Positions 28,672-37,849 of a stretch of 64,000 nucleotides of DNA are shown piece after piece. The stretch is taken from NCBI GenBank assembly GCA_019105045.1, contig JAHRWT010000091.1, positions 1 to 64,000 of the forward strand, read 5' to 3'. Below the pieces are notes generated by a model that worked only from the letters and a program-made list of their open reading frames with translations, was not told the DNA's origin and searched no databases. How positions within the stretch are numbered: position 1 is the first letter of the stretch; the number at the start of each line of letters is the position of its first letter. Both the position numbers and the translations under genes were made by a program. The stretch is from Sterolibacterium sp. GTDB taxonomy: Bacteria > Pseudomonadota > Gammaproteobacteria > Burkholderiales > Rhodocyclaceae.

Positions 28672-29484
28672 ATGATGACTCCAACCAAAATCACGCCAGC
28701 CGAGTTTGCGCAGTTTCAGGCGCTGATCTACAAGATTGCCGGCATCAACCTTTCAGAAGCCAAACAGGTGCTGCTGGTGGGCCGCCTCGGCCGCCGACTG
28801 AAACATCATGGCCTGACGAGCTACGGTGAATATTACAAGCTGGTGAATTCGCCACAGCACGCCGATGAGCTGCAGCTGATGGTGGATCTGCTGACCACCA
28901 ACGAAACCTATTTCTTCCGCGAACCCAAGCATTTCGAATATTTCAGCCAGCACATCCTGCCCAAGCGGGCGGTCGGGCGCTCATTCGATGTCTGGAGCGC
29001 AGCCAGTTCGACCGGTGAGGAAATCTACACCATCGCCATGGTGCTGGCCGACACCCTGGGAATCAAGGGACAATGGACGGTCACCGGCTCGGACATCAGC
29101 CAGTCCGTGCTGGCCACCGCCCGCCGTGGCCAGTATCAACTGGATCGAACCCGTGGCCTGCCGCCCGAGTATCTGCGCAAATACTGTCTCAAAGGCGTGG
29201 GCGAAAACGAAGGCAGTTTTCTCATCATGCCTGAACTGCGCCAGCACACGCGCTTTCTGCAAGTCAATCTGAACAAGCCTTTTCCCAACCTGGGCAAGTT
29301 CCATGTGATCTTCCTGCGCAATGTCATGATCTACTTTGACAACAACACCAAGCGTCAGGTGGTCGAGCGACTGGTTCAGCAGTTGCATCCCGGCGGCCAT
29401 CTGATCATCGGCCATTCGGAAAGCCTCAACGGCATCACCGACTGCGTCAAGGCCATCAAGCCCACCATTTATCAGGCGACCTGA
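28672..29484 (+). CDS. cheR: Chemotaxis methyltransferase CheR
   Basis: LTTNETYFFREPKHFEYF...VWSAASSTGEEIYTIAMVL...VIFLRNVMIYFD...GGHLIIGHSESL. Confidence 0.96.
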   Translation: MMTPTKITPAEFAQFQALIYKIAGINLSEAKQVLLVGRLGRRLKHHGLTSYGEYYKLVNSPQHADELQLMVDLLTTNETYFFREPKHFEYFSQHILPKRAVGRSFDVWSAASSTGEEIYTIAMVLADTLGIKGQWTVTGSDISQSVLATARRGQYQLDRTRGLPPEYLRKYCLKGVGENEGSFLIMPELRQHTRFLQVNLNKPFPNLGKFHVIFLRNVMIYFDNNTKRQVVERLVQQLHPGGHLIIGHSESLNGITDCVKAIKPTIYQAT

Positions 29485-29505
29485 ACCTGCACGGATGACG
29501 GACTC

Positions 29506-30039
29506 ATGACAACTCATCGGGTTGCCACAGCTGCGCCACACATCGTACTTGCGCCAGGCGAATTCCACTTCGCTGCCGCACCCGGACTGATCAGCACGCT
29601 GCTGGGCTCCTGTGTCGCGATCACGCTCTGGCATCCATTGCGCCGCCTGGGCGGCATGTGCCATATCCTGCTGCCCGGCCGGCTGCCTCACGCTGGCGCA
29701 GCAGCCGCCTCGCCATCACAACCGATGACTCTGGCCGGGCGCTATGCTGAAGAAGCGTTCATGCTGTTCGATACGGCCATCGCCCGATATGGCTGCCAGG
29801 CCCATGAGTATCAGGCCAGGCTGTTCGGCGGTGGCAACATGTTTCCCGGCATGAAAACCTTCAACCCGATCGGCGAGCAGAATATCGAAGCCGCCCACCG
29901 CTTCATCACCCAGCGCGGTATGCCCCTGCTCGAAGAGCACACCGGCGGCACGGGCCGTCGCAAACTGTTGTTTGATCTGGAAAGCGGCGCGGTCAGGCTG
30001 CAATATATTGATCCCCATGCCGTACAGGAGCAGAAATGA
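29506..30039 (+). CDS. cheD: Chemoreceptor glutamine deamidase CheD (copy 1)
   Basis: [32 protein letters not shown]...[12 protein letters not shown]. Confidence 0.93.
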   Translation: MTTHRVATAAPHIVLAPGEFHFAAAPGLISTLLGSCVAITLWHPLRRLGGMCHILLPGRLPHAGAAAASPSQPMTLAGRYAEEAFMLFDTAIARYGCQAHEYQARLFGGGNMFPGMKTFNPIGEQNIEAAHRFITQRGMPLLEEHTGGTGRRKLLFDLESGAVRLQYIDPHAVQEQK

Positions 30040-31112
30040 GCAAGATCCGTGTGATGATTGTCGATGACTCCGCCGTGGTGCGACAGACCATCCGCGAAAA
30101 TCTCGAACGCGAGCCGGATATCGAAGTCATCGGCGCGGCAGCGGATCCGCTGTTTGCACTCGACAAGATGAAGAACGACTGGCCGGATGTCATTACGCTG
30201 GACATCGAAATGCCGCGCATGGATGGCCTGACCTTTCTGCGCAAGATCATGGCCGAACATCCAACGCCGGTCATCATCTGCTCCTCGCTGGCTGAAAAAG
30301 GCGCGGAAACCACCATGGAGGCATTGGCCGCCGGCGCCGTCAGCGTCATCACCAAACCCAAGATCGGCGTCAAACAGTTTCTTCACGATGCCTCGAACGA
30401 TCTGGTCAGCGCCGTGCGCGCCGCTGCGCACAGCAACAAGCGAGCGCTGGGGCGCGCTCTGCACAGTGCAATGACGCCGCCGCCCAAGCTCACCGCCGAT
30501 GCCATGCTCGCTGCACAGGCGGCCTCATCGACAGCCATGGCCAAGACCACCGAGGGCATCGTCGCCATCGGCACCTCGACGGGTGGCACGCAGGCACTGG
30601 AGGTCGTTCTGAAAGCGCTGCCCGCCGTCTGCCCGGGCATCGTCATCGTCCAACACATGCCGGAAAAATTCACCGGCATGTTCGCCGCCCGCCTCGATTC
30701 GATCTGCCAGCTGGAAGTGCGCGAAGCCCAGAACGGTGACCGGGTGATCCCCGGCCGCGCGCTGATCGCTCCCGGCGGCCGCCACATGATGCTGCGCCGC
30801 AGCGGCGCCCAGTACATCGTTGAAGTGGCCGACGGACCACTGGTCAATCGCCACAAGCCCTCCGTCGATGTGCTGTTTCGCTCGGTGGCGCAAACGGCGG
30901 GACGCAATGCGCTGGGCATCATCATGACCGGCATGGGCGATGATGGCGCGCGCGGCCTCAACGAAATGCACCAGGCCGGCGCACGTACCGTTGCCCAGGA
31001 TGAAGCCAGCTGCGTGGTTTATGGTATGCCCAAGGAAGCCGTGCGGCTGGGCGGCGTCGACAAGAGCGTGCCACTCGACCTGATCGCCCGCGAGATCATG
31101 GCTTTCAAATAA
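30036..31112 (+). CDS. cheB: Protein-glutamate methylesterase CheB
   Basis: Receiver ([15 protein letters not shown]...[19 protein letters not shown]) plus CheB catalytic domain ([53 protein letters not shown]). Confidence 0.97.
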   Translation: MSKIRVMIVDDSAVVRQTIRENLEREPDIEVIGAAADPLFALDKMKNDWPDVITLDIEMPRMDGLTFLRKIMAEHPTPVIICSSLAEKGAETTMEALAAGAVSVITKPKIGVKQFLHDASNDLVSAVRAAAHSNKRALGRALHSAMTPPPKLTADAMLAAQAASSTAMAKTTEGIVAIGTSTGGTQALEVVLKALPAVCPGIVIVQHMPEKFTGMFAARLDSICQLEVREAQNGDRVIPGRALIAPGGRHMMLRRSGAQYIVEVADGPLVNRHKPSVDVLFRSVAQTAGRNALGIIMTGMGDDGARGLNEMHQAGARTVAQDEASCVVYGMPKEAVRLGGVDKSVPLDLIAREIMAFK

Positions 31113-31130
31113 ATCACTTCAGGCAGCACC

Positions 31131-31715
31131 ATGAATACCCGCAAGGAACCCACCAGTCAGGAACTTGAACGTACCGCACAAACGATCCATCCGGGTGAAT
31201 GGCGGGTCGATCAACTGCGGCCAATCGCCACCCTGCTGGGTTCCTGCATCGCTGTCTGTCTGTACGATCCCAAGCTGAAGTTTGGCGGCATGAACCACTT
31301 CCTGCTGCCCAACAGCGACCCGAACAAGGCACAGGATGACCTGTTGCGCGGCGACTATTCCATGGAAGTCCTGGTCAATGCCATGATGGCCAAGGGCGCA
31401 CAGAAAAAACGATTGCGGGCCAAGGTATTTGGCGGCGGCAATCCGGTATCGGCCATCAGCCTGTCGATTGGCGAGCGCAATGCGCAATTCGCCAGCGAAT
31501 GGCTGGCCCGCGAAGGCATCGCAGTGGATGCCAGCGATGTCGGCGGCCCCTGGTCGCGCAAGCTGCTGTTCGATCCCCACAGCGGTATCGCCTGGTGCAA
31601 ACGCATCCTCGGCCACCTGGCCATTTCAGGCGATGTGGCGCGCAAGGAAGCCGAATACGCCCGCAGTCTGAACAAGCCGGCACCAAGCGCAGAAAAGAAG
31701 ATCGAACTGTTCTGA
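31131..31715 (+). CDS. cheD: Chemoreceptor glutamine deamidase CheD (copy 2) with KIELF C terminus
   Basis: ATLLGSCIAVCLYDPKLKFGGMNHFLLPNSD...AKVFGGGNPVSAISLSIGERNAQFASEWLAREGI; ends EKKIELF. Confidence 0.92.
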   Translation: MNTRKEPTSQELERTAQTIHPGEWRVDQLRPIATLLGSCIAVCLYDPKLKFGGMNHFLLPNSDPNKAQDDLLRGDYSMEVLVNAMMAKGAQKKRLRAKVFGGGNPVSAISLSIGERNAQFASEWLAREGIAVDASDVGGPWSRKLLFDPHSGIAWCKRILGHLAISGDVARKEAEYARSLNKPAPSAEKKIELF

Positions 31716-31716
31716 G

Positions 31717-31760
31717 TTCAGAAAGTCATTCAGAAAGTCATTCAGAAAATTATTCTGAAA
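31717..31760. repeat. 12-bp tandem repeat (ttcagaaagtca, about 3 copies) ending in a hairpin
   Basis: ttcagaaagtca ttcagaaagtca ttcagaaaatta ttctgaaa; last part forms ttcagaa-aatta-ttctgaa. Confidence 0.8.
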
Positions 31761-31827
31761 GGTGCCGACGCATCAGAACACGGCTCGCAAGCCGGCAGAC
31801 GGCGCGACCAATGCCGGCAGCGACGGT

Positions 31828-34029
31828 TCAATATTCGAAAATCGCATCCACCCCGATGCTGCGCGGCGCACCGTACATGGCCGTCATCCCCCCCAAATTG
31901 GTATTGGTCAGGCGGTATTCGCGATCCGTCAGGTTCTTTCCCCAGATGGCCACGCGCAACTGGCCTTGCGGCAAGCGAATCTGGCTCAACTGCGCCCGGA
32001 CGTTCCAGAGACCATAGCCATTGGTGCGGGTTTCCGGATTGGGATTGGAATAGAACGTGCTTTGCCAGTTGTAAGCGATGTTCAGTTCCGGCTTGCCGAA
32101 GCGACCACGCTCGCCACCATACAGCAGACTGAGTCCGCCTTGCCGCTCGGGGGCATTGGGCATGTGCTTGGTCGCAGCCAGATCGACACCATTATCAACG
32201 TAGGCGCCATAACGAGCCTTCATCCAGGTGTGGTAAAAATTGGCACTCCAGCCGCCACCCAGCAGCGCCCGCGCTTCGACTTCCAGGCCATCCACCTGTG
32301 CCGCGCCGGCATTCAGCGTATCGGTAAAGAACGCGGGCACACGCACCTGATCGACCTGCAGATCAGTATATTTGCTGTTGAACAGTGCCAGATTGAGGCG
32401 GAGGCGCCGCACCAGCCATTGACTTTTCAGACCGATTTCACTGGAGCGCACATTTTCCTGGTTGAAGCCATCACCAAAACTTGCATGAGGCGTGCGCGCA
32501 TTGAAGCCACCAGCGCGATAGCCATACGCCAGGCGGGCATAGCCACTCAGCTGATCGTTGAAGGTGTAATCCACCGTCCAGCTGGGTGTCAGCTTGTGGA
32601 AGCGCTTGTGACCATCCACAACCACGCCATCCGAAGACGGAGCGAAATCACTGCGCATGAAAAACTTGCGTGCCGAACGGTGGTCATGGGTATCCCGCAA
32701 GCCAACAGTGAGCCGCAAACGATCATCCAGCACCGGCGGCCGCCAGCTCAACTGGCCATACACGGCGGTTGATTGCGACTCAGCCGAAATCCGCCAGGTA
32801 TCCTCTTTTGACGGCACCGACGGCAGCAAGGTCGTCAGTTGCTCCTCGCCATTTTCTCTGGAATAAAACAGACCCAGCACATATTCGATCCGCTTGTCCA
32901 GCGCCGAGCCCACCAGCTGGAATTCCTGTGTCAGCTGATCCTGCTGCTGGTCGCCTGACTGGGTAAAGACATCGGCATAGTTTTGCCACATCCGGTTTTC
33001 CATGCGCCGCCAGGCGGTGATCGACTTCAACACGGCCTCATCCAGCTGCCAGCTCAGGGTAAGCTGATGCCCGGCCACGACAAGCCGGCTAGGACGCAAG
33101 CCCAGGACGGGATTGGCCGAGGTCTGCCGACCCGGCACAGCCGTGGGGCCGGCAACACGCTGGAAGAACACATTGCCATAGACCATCTTCGAGTGATCCA
33201 GGCTCAGATCCGCCGTCAGTCGATCATTGACCAGGAGCCGGGTAGTCCAGCGCACGGCTTCCTTGTCGTCCTCGTTGAAATTGATCTGGTCCGGCTGTGG
33301 ATGACTGTTTTTTACCCAGCCATCCGTTTTGGCGCGGGTATAGGCGAGACGGGTATACAGGTTTTCGGTCAATGGCAGATTCAGCCGCGTCTTACTGCTC
33401 CAGAGGCCATCATTTGCCAGCGTCAGCCCTTGTGAGAAGGACAGTGCCTTGTCCGGCCTGACAGTGATGAAGTTGATTGCACCACCTGTGGTATTGCGGC
33501 CATACAGCGTGCCCTGCGGCCCGCGCAGCAACTCGATCCGTTCCAGATCACAGATGTCCGCCGCCAGCCCGACCATGCGACCGACCGGCACACCATCGAT
33601 GTAGATGCCATTGGCGCCATCCTTGGTGATCTGTGAATCGATATTGCCCATGCCGCGTATGGTCATGTTGGGCGCGGCGCGATTGCCGGTAAACGGCACC
33701 ATCACCAGCGAAGGCAGGACATTGCCAAGATTCATCAGGTGGTCGATACGCTGCACTTCCAGATCGCGTTCAGTCAGCGCGCTCACCGCCAGCGGCGCCT
33801 GCTGCAACGACTCCTGACGCTTCTGTGCAGTGATGATGACTTCTTCCAGCTGCTTGTTCTGCTTGCTTGCCGTGGCCGCAGGCTGATCTGCCTGCCTGTC
33901 GATTGCGGAATCAACTTCGCTGGCGGCCCGGGCGACAGGCAGGGTTCCCAGGCACGCCAGCACGGCCACCGCCAGCAGGCTTTGCCGGCAGCCGGGCGAA
34001 GGCACGGCAAGACGCAGACTGTCCGTCAT
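31828..34029 (-). CDS. TonB-dependent outer-membrane receptor
   Basis: Signal peptide; TonB-box/plug EEVIITAQKRQESLQQAPLAVSAL...RIELLRGPQGTLYGRNTTGGAINFI; C-terminal beta strand ending IGVDAIFEY. Confidence 0.95.
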   Translation of the reverse strand: MTDSLRLAVPSPGCRQSLLAVAVLACLGTLPVARAASEVDSAIDRQADQPAATASKQNKQLEEVIITAQKRQESLQQAPLAVSALTERDLEVQRIDHLMNLGNVLPSLVMVPFTGNRAAPNMTIRGMGNIDSQITKDGANGIYIDGVPVGRMVGLAADICDLERIELLRGPQGTLYGRNTTGGAINFITVRPDKALSFSQGLTLANDGLWSSKTRLNLPLTENLYTRLAYTRAKTDGWVKNSHPQPDQINFNEDDKEAVRWTTRLLVNDRLTADLSLDHSKMVYGNVFFQRVAGPTAVPGRQTSANPVLGLRPSRLVVAGHQLTLSWQLDEAVLKSITAWRRMENRMWQNYADVFTQSGDQQQDQLTQEFQLVGSALDKRIEYVLGLFYSRENGEEQLTTLLPSVPSKEDTWRISAESQSTAVYGQLSWRPPVLDDRLRLTVGLRDTHDHRSARKFFMRSDFAPSSDGVVVDGHKRFHKLTPSWTVDYTFNDQLSGYARLAYGYRAGGFNARTPHASFGDGFNQENVRSSEIGLKSQWLVRRLRLNLALFNSKYTDLQVDQVRVPAFFTDTLNAGAAQVDGLEVEARALLGGGWSANFYHTWMKARYGAYVDNGVDLAATKHMPNAPERQGGLSLLYGGERGRFGKPELNIAYNWQSTFYSNPNPETRTNGYGLWNVRAQLSQIRLPQGQLRVAIWGKNLTDREYRLTNTNLGGMTAMYGAPRSIGVDAIFEY

Positions 34030-34252
34030 GGCTTCCGCCTGCAGACAGCAAGCTCTATCGCCCTACCCATGCAAGACTGACTGAATCGCATGACCCTGTT
34101 GATCCGTTCCCACGCGCAATGCGTGCACCATGTCCCCAGTCCGGGCCCGACAGACTCATCCGCTGATCGCATCGCCGACCAGCATCACTAACGCACACTG
34201 TCTGTCAGTACGGTCATCCCGCCCGCGCCCAAACTCTTACTCAAGGGCTATA

Positions 34253-34271
34253 TCCTAGTACATAGGATAGA
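34253..34271. promoter_or_regulatory. Perfect inverted repeat tatccta-gtaca-taggata, candidate operator
   Basis: 7-bp arms, 5-bp loop, about 224 bp upstream of the TonB receptor start. Confidence 0.5.
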
Positions 34272-34364
34272 CAAACAAAAGTCGGCTTTTCCTTACAGAT
34301 GACATACTGACAGCAGTCGCCTCGCCTCGCACGTCTCATCTGGTTATATGCGCTGCTTTCGCTT

Positions 34365-35912
34365 TCAATGCGGATGATGGTGATGGCGAGAACTCACGTG
34401 GTGGGTCTGGCTGGCCGCATGGTGCCGCAGTTCGTGCAACGGACGGCCCGGCACCTTGTGACCGATTTTCTGCGGCAGCAGCGAACCCAGCACCATGCCC
34501 AGCGCCGAGACGCAGACGCCGATCAGTTGCGGCGGCACGGCGTCATCACCGATCAGGGCATAGGCATAGATGCCGGCGCTGGCACCGCTGCCGTCGGCAA
34601 TCAGCAACTCGATCATCAGCCAGGACAGCAGCCCACCGATGATGGCGGCCAGCGCTCCCTGCGTGGTGGCGCGCTTCCAGAGAATGCCGGCGATCAAGGG
34701 CACGAAGGCGCCGGCCAGCGTCACCTTGTAAGCACTTTCCACCATGTGAAAAATCGACGCATTGGTATTCAGCGCAAACACCAGCACCAGCAGGGTGAAG
34801 CCGACCACGGTCAGGCGCATCACCCAAAGGAATTCCCGGTCCTTCATGCCGGGCCTGAAACCACGGATCACGTTTTCGGCAAAAGTCACCGAAGGTGCCA
34901 GCAGGGTGGCCGAAGAACAGCTCATGATGGCCGAAAGCACCGCACCGAAGAACAATACCTGCGCCACCAGCGGCGTGTATTGCAGCACCAGGGTGGGCAG
35001 CATCAACTGGCTGTCGGCATCCAGCAGCGGATTGAAGACCGCCGGGTCGATGAGAATGGCCGAATAGGCGATAAACATCGGCACGAAAGTAAAGCAGAAA
35101 TAGATCGAGGCGCCGAAGATGGAACCGGACAGCGCGACTTTTTCACTCTTGGCCGAGGTGATGCGCTGGAAGACGTCCTGTTGCGGAATGGAGCCGAGCA
35201 TCATGGTCATTCCCGTGCCGATGAAAGCCACCCACTTCAGCAGGTCCGGTTCGGGAAAGAAATCCAGTTTGCCGGCCAGGCGGGCGTGATCGATGATGGC
35301 CGGCGCACCGCCATCCACCTTGCCGCTGACCGTCCAGGCGATGAACAGCAGACCGCCCATGGACACGGCCATTTGCACGAAGTCGAGAAAAGCCACCGAA
35401 AACATGCCGCCGAAAGTGGTGTAGGTGAGCACGATCAGCGAACCGAGGATCATGCCCATCTGCTGGCTGATTGCACCGTCGGTGAGCACGAAGAAGATCA
35501 GCCCCAGCGCCTTGATCTGCGCGGCCACCCAGCCCAGATAGGAAGCCACGATGCAGATCGTCGTCAGCAGTTCGACGCTGCGGCTGTAGCGCATACGATA
35601 GAAATCGCCCAGGGTGATGATGTTGAGCTTGTAGAGATAGCGCGAGAACAGGATGCCGGCAAAGACCAGGCACAGCGACGAGCCAAAAGGATCGGCGACC
35701 ACGCCGGTCAGGCCCTCGGTGACAAACGTCGAGGACACGCCGAACACCGCCTCGGCGCCGAACCAGGTGGCAAACACGGTGGCGGTGACGACCGGCAGGG
35801 GCAGACTGCGGCCAGCGACAGCAAAATCCTTTGCGCTGTGCACACGGGTCGCCGCCAGCAAGCCGATGCCAACCGAAATCATCAGGTAGAGGATGACGAA
35901 CCACAGCAACAT
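34365..35912 (-). CDS. Sodium:solute symporter (SSF) family transporter
   Basis: MLLWFVILYLMISVGIGLLAATRVHSAKDFAVAGRSLPLPVVTATVFATWFGAEAVFG; about 13 TM; start at MLLWF. Confidence 0.9.
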   Translation of the reverse strand: MLLWFVILYLMISVGIGLLAATRVHSAKDFAVAGRSLPLPVVTATVFATWFGAEAVFGVSSTFVTEGLTGVVADPFGSSLCLVFAGILFSRYLYKLNIITLGDFYRMRYSRSVELLTTICIVASYLGWVAAQIKALGLIFFVLTDGAISQQMGMILGSLIVLTYTTFGGMFSVAFLDFVQMAVSMGGLLFIAWTVSGKVDGGAPAIIDHARLAGKLDFFPEPDLLKWVAFIGTGMTMMLGSIPQQDVFQRITSAKSEKVALSGSIFGASIYFCFTFVPMFIAYSAILIDPAVFNPLLDADSQLMLPTLVLQYTPLVAQVLFFGAVLSAIMSCSSATLLAPSVTFAENVIRGFRPGMKDREFLWVMRLTVVGFTLLVLVFALNTNASIFHMVESAYKVTLAGAFVPLIAGILWKRATTQGALAAIIGGLLSWLMIELLIADGSGASAGIYAYALIGDDAVPPQLIGVCVSALGMVLGSLLPQKIGHKVPGRPLHELRHHAASQTHHVSSRHHHHPH

Positions 35913-36008
35913 AGGCGTATGAAGTAAGAAGGTGGAAAGTGAGAACTGGAAAACCAGCGGGATGAGGCAAGGCGAAAGGCGGGAGCGCAGGCGGCGGGCC
36001 GACCGCAT

Positions 36009-37556
36009 TCACAGCAGCAGGAAGAGAACCATCACCAGCACGCTGAGTGCAGCAGTGACCCAGGCCCAGCGCCTGCTGCGGCGGACCGCCGCCAATGAGC
36101 GTTGCAGGGCAAGCAGTTCATCCATCCGTTGCTCGCGCTTCTCGACGGCGACCAGCGTCTGTTGCAGCAGACGCGGCAGGGCGGGCAGCAGTTTGGCCCA
36201 CTGCGGCGCCTCTTGTCTGAGATTGGCGGCCAGCCCGCGCCAGCCCATCTGCTCGCTCATCCAGCGTTCGAGAAACGGCTTGGCCGTGGTCCACAGATCG
36301 AGTTCGGGATCGAGCTGGCGGCCCAGTCCCTCGATGTTGAGCAGGGTTTTCTGCAGCAGCACCAGTTGCGGCTGCACTTCGATGTTGAAGCGCCGCGAAG
36401 TCTGGAACAGGCGCAACAGTACGCGGCCAAAGGAAATCTCGCTCAGTGGCCGGTCGAAGAAAGGCTCGCAGACCGCGCGCACAGCGGCCGCCAGCTCATC
36501 GACCCGGGTGCCCGGCGGCGCCCAGCCAGATTCGATATGCGCTTCGGCCACGCGCTTGTAATCGCGCTGAAAGAAAGCCAGCAGATTCTGCGCCAGATAA
36601 TTCTTGTCGATATCCGACAGCGTGCCGACGATGCCGAAATCCAGCGCCACATATTTGCCCCCCGGCGCAACGAAAATATTGCCCGGATGCATGTCAGCAT
36701 GAAAGAAACCATCGCGGAAGACCTGGGTGAAGAAAATCTCCACGCCATTCTTCGAGAGCTGCTTGAGATCAATGCCCTGCTCGCGCAGACTGTCGATCTG
36801 ACTGATCGGTGTGCCCTGCATACGCTGCATGACCATCACCGTTTCATGGCAGAAATCCCAATACACCTCGGGCACCTGCAGAATCCGCGAATCCTTGAAA
36901 TTGCGCCGCAACAAGGAGCAATTGGCGGCTTCGCGCATCAGATCGAGTTCGTCGTAGAGATATTTCTCGAATTCGGCCACCACTTCGCGCGGCTTCAGAC
37001 GGCGGCCATCGGCCCAGACCTTTTCCAGCAGCAGGGCACCGGCCTGCAGCAATTCGATGTCATGCCGGATGGTGGCGCGGATGTCTGGCCGCAGAATCTT
37101 GACGGCCACCTGATGACCGCCGTCTGCTTCGTGCAAGGTGGCGAAATGCACCTGGGCCACCGAGGCCGAAGCCACCGGCACGCGCTCGAAATGCGCAAAG
37201 ACCTCATCCACTGGCCGGCCATAGGCTTTTTCCAGCACGGCCACAGCCTCGTCCGTCGGAAAAGGGGGCACCTGATCCTGCAATCTGGCCAGTTCCTCGG
37301 CGATGTCCGGCGCCAACAGATCGCGCCGCGTCGACAGAATCTGGCCAAACTTGACGAAAATCGGCCCCAGCGCCTCCAGTGCCAGACGCAGGCGCACGGC
37401 ACGCGGCAAGGCCAGCTGGGCACTGCCACGCCGCCAGAACTGACCAGCATTGGCCAGCTTGAGCAGGCGTCCGTTGGGCGCGTGTTCGAGCAGCATCTGG
37501 TCAAGACCATGACGACTGGCGATGCGAACGATTTTCAGCAGACGCAACAAAGGCAT
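36009..37556 (-). CDS. ubiB: Ubiquinone biosynthesis regulatory protein UbiB (ABC1/ADCK-like kinase)
   Basis: [41 protein letters not shown] (KxGQ motif), [28 protein letters not shown]. Confidence 0.95.
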   Translation of the reverse strand: MPLLRLLKIVRIASRHGLDQMLLEHAPNGRLLKLANAGQFWRRGSAQLALPRAVRLRLALEALGPIFVKFGQILSTRRDLLAPDIAEELARLQDQVPPFPTDEAVAVLEKAYGRPVDEVFAHFERVPVASASVAQVHFATLHEADGGHQVAVKILRPDIRATIRHDIELLQAGALLLEKVWADGRRLKPREVVAEFEKYLYDELDLMREAANCSLLRRNFKDSRILQVPEVYWDFCHETVMVMQRMQGTPISQIDSLREQGIDLKQLSKNGVEIFFTQVFRDGFFHADMHPGNIFVAPGGKYVALDFGIVGTLSDIDKNYLAQNLLAFFQRDYKRVAEAHIESGWAPPGTRVDELAAAVRAVCEPFFDRPLSEISFGRVLLRLFQTSRRFNIEVQPQLVLLQKTLLNIEGLGRQLDPELDLWTTAKPFLERWMSEQMGWRGLAANLRQEAPQWAKLLPALPRLLQQTLVAVEKREQRMDELLALQRSLAAVRRSRRWAWVTAALSVLVMVLFLLL

Positions 37557-37849
37557 GGCAGGTGGTGGCGATGAAAATCGCGCATTTTCCCACAGCCCCC
37601 AAAAAGCGGGAAGCACCCCGCCGGCTGGCGCGGCAAAGCGTGCGCGGCGCACCGCCCGCAGAAAGCCAGAGAAACACCATCGGCCGGGGTCGGCAGACGG
37701 CTCAATCAAGGAAGCCCAGCACGAAGATTTTTCTCGCCCTTGTCTGGACGCCAGACAGATAAAATGGCCGGCCCATTCGAATTTATGCCATCACCCGTAT
37801 TTTCTGCCTGGCGCTTGCAAGAACGTCACGCCGGTCGGGTGAGCCTGCC

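Noticed and set aside
34368-35927. 519-aa plus-strand ORF opposite the SSF symporter
   Set aside because: Antisense ORF from GC-rich codon bias; His/Gln/Arg-rich with no recognisable family, while the minus strand encodes a coherent transporter.
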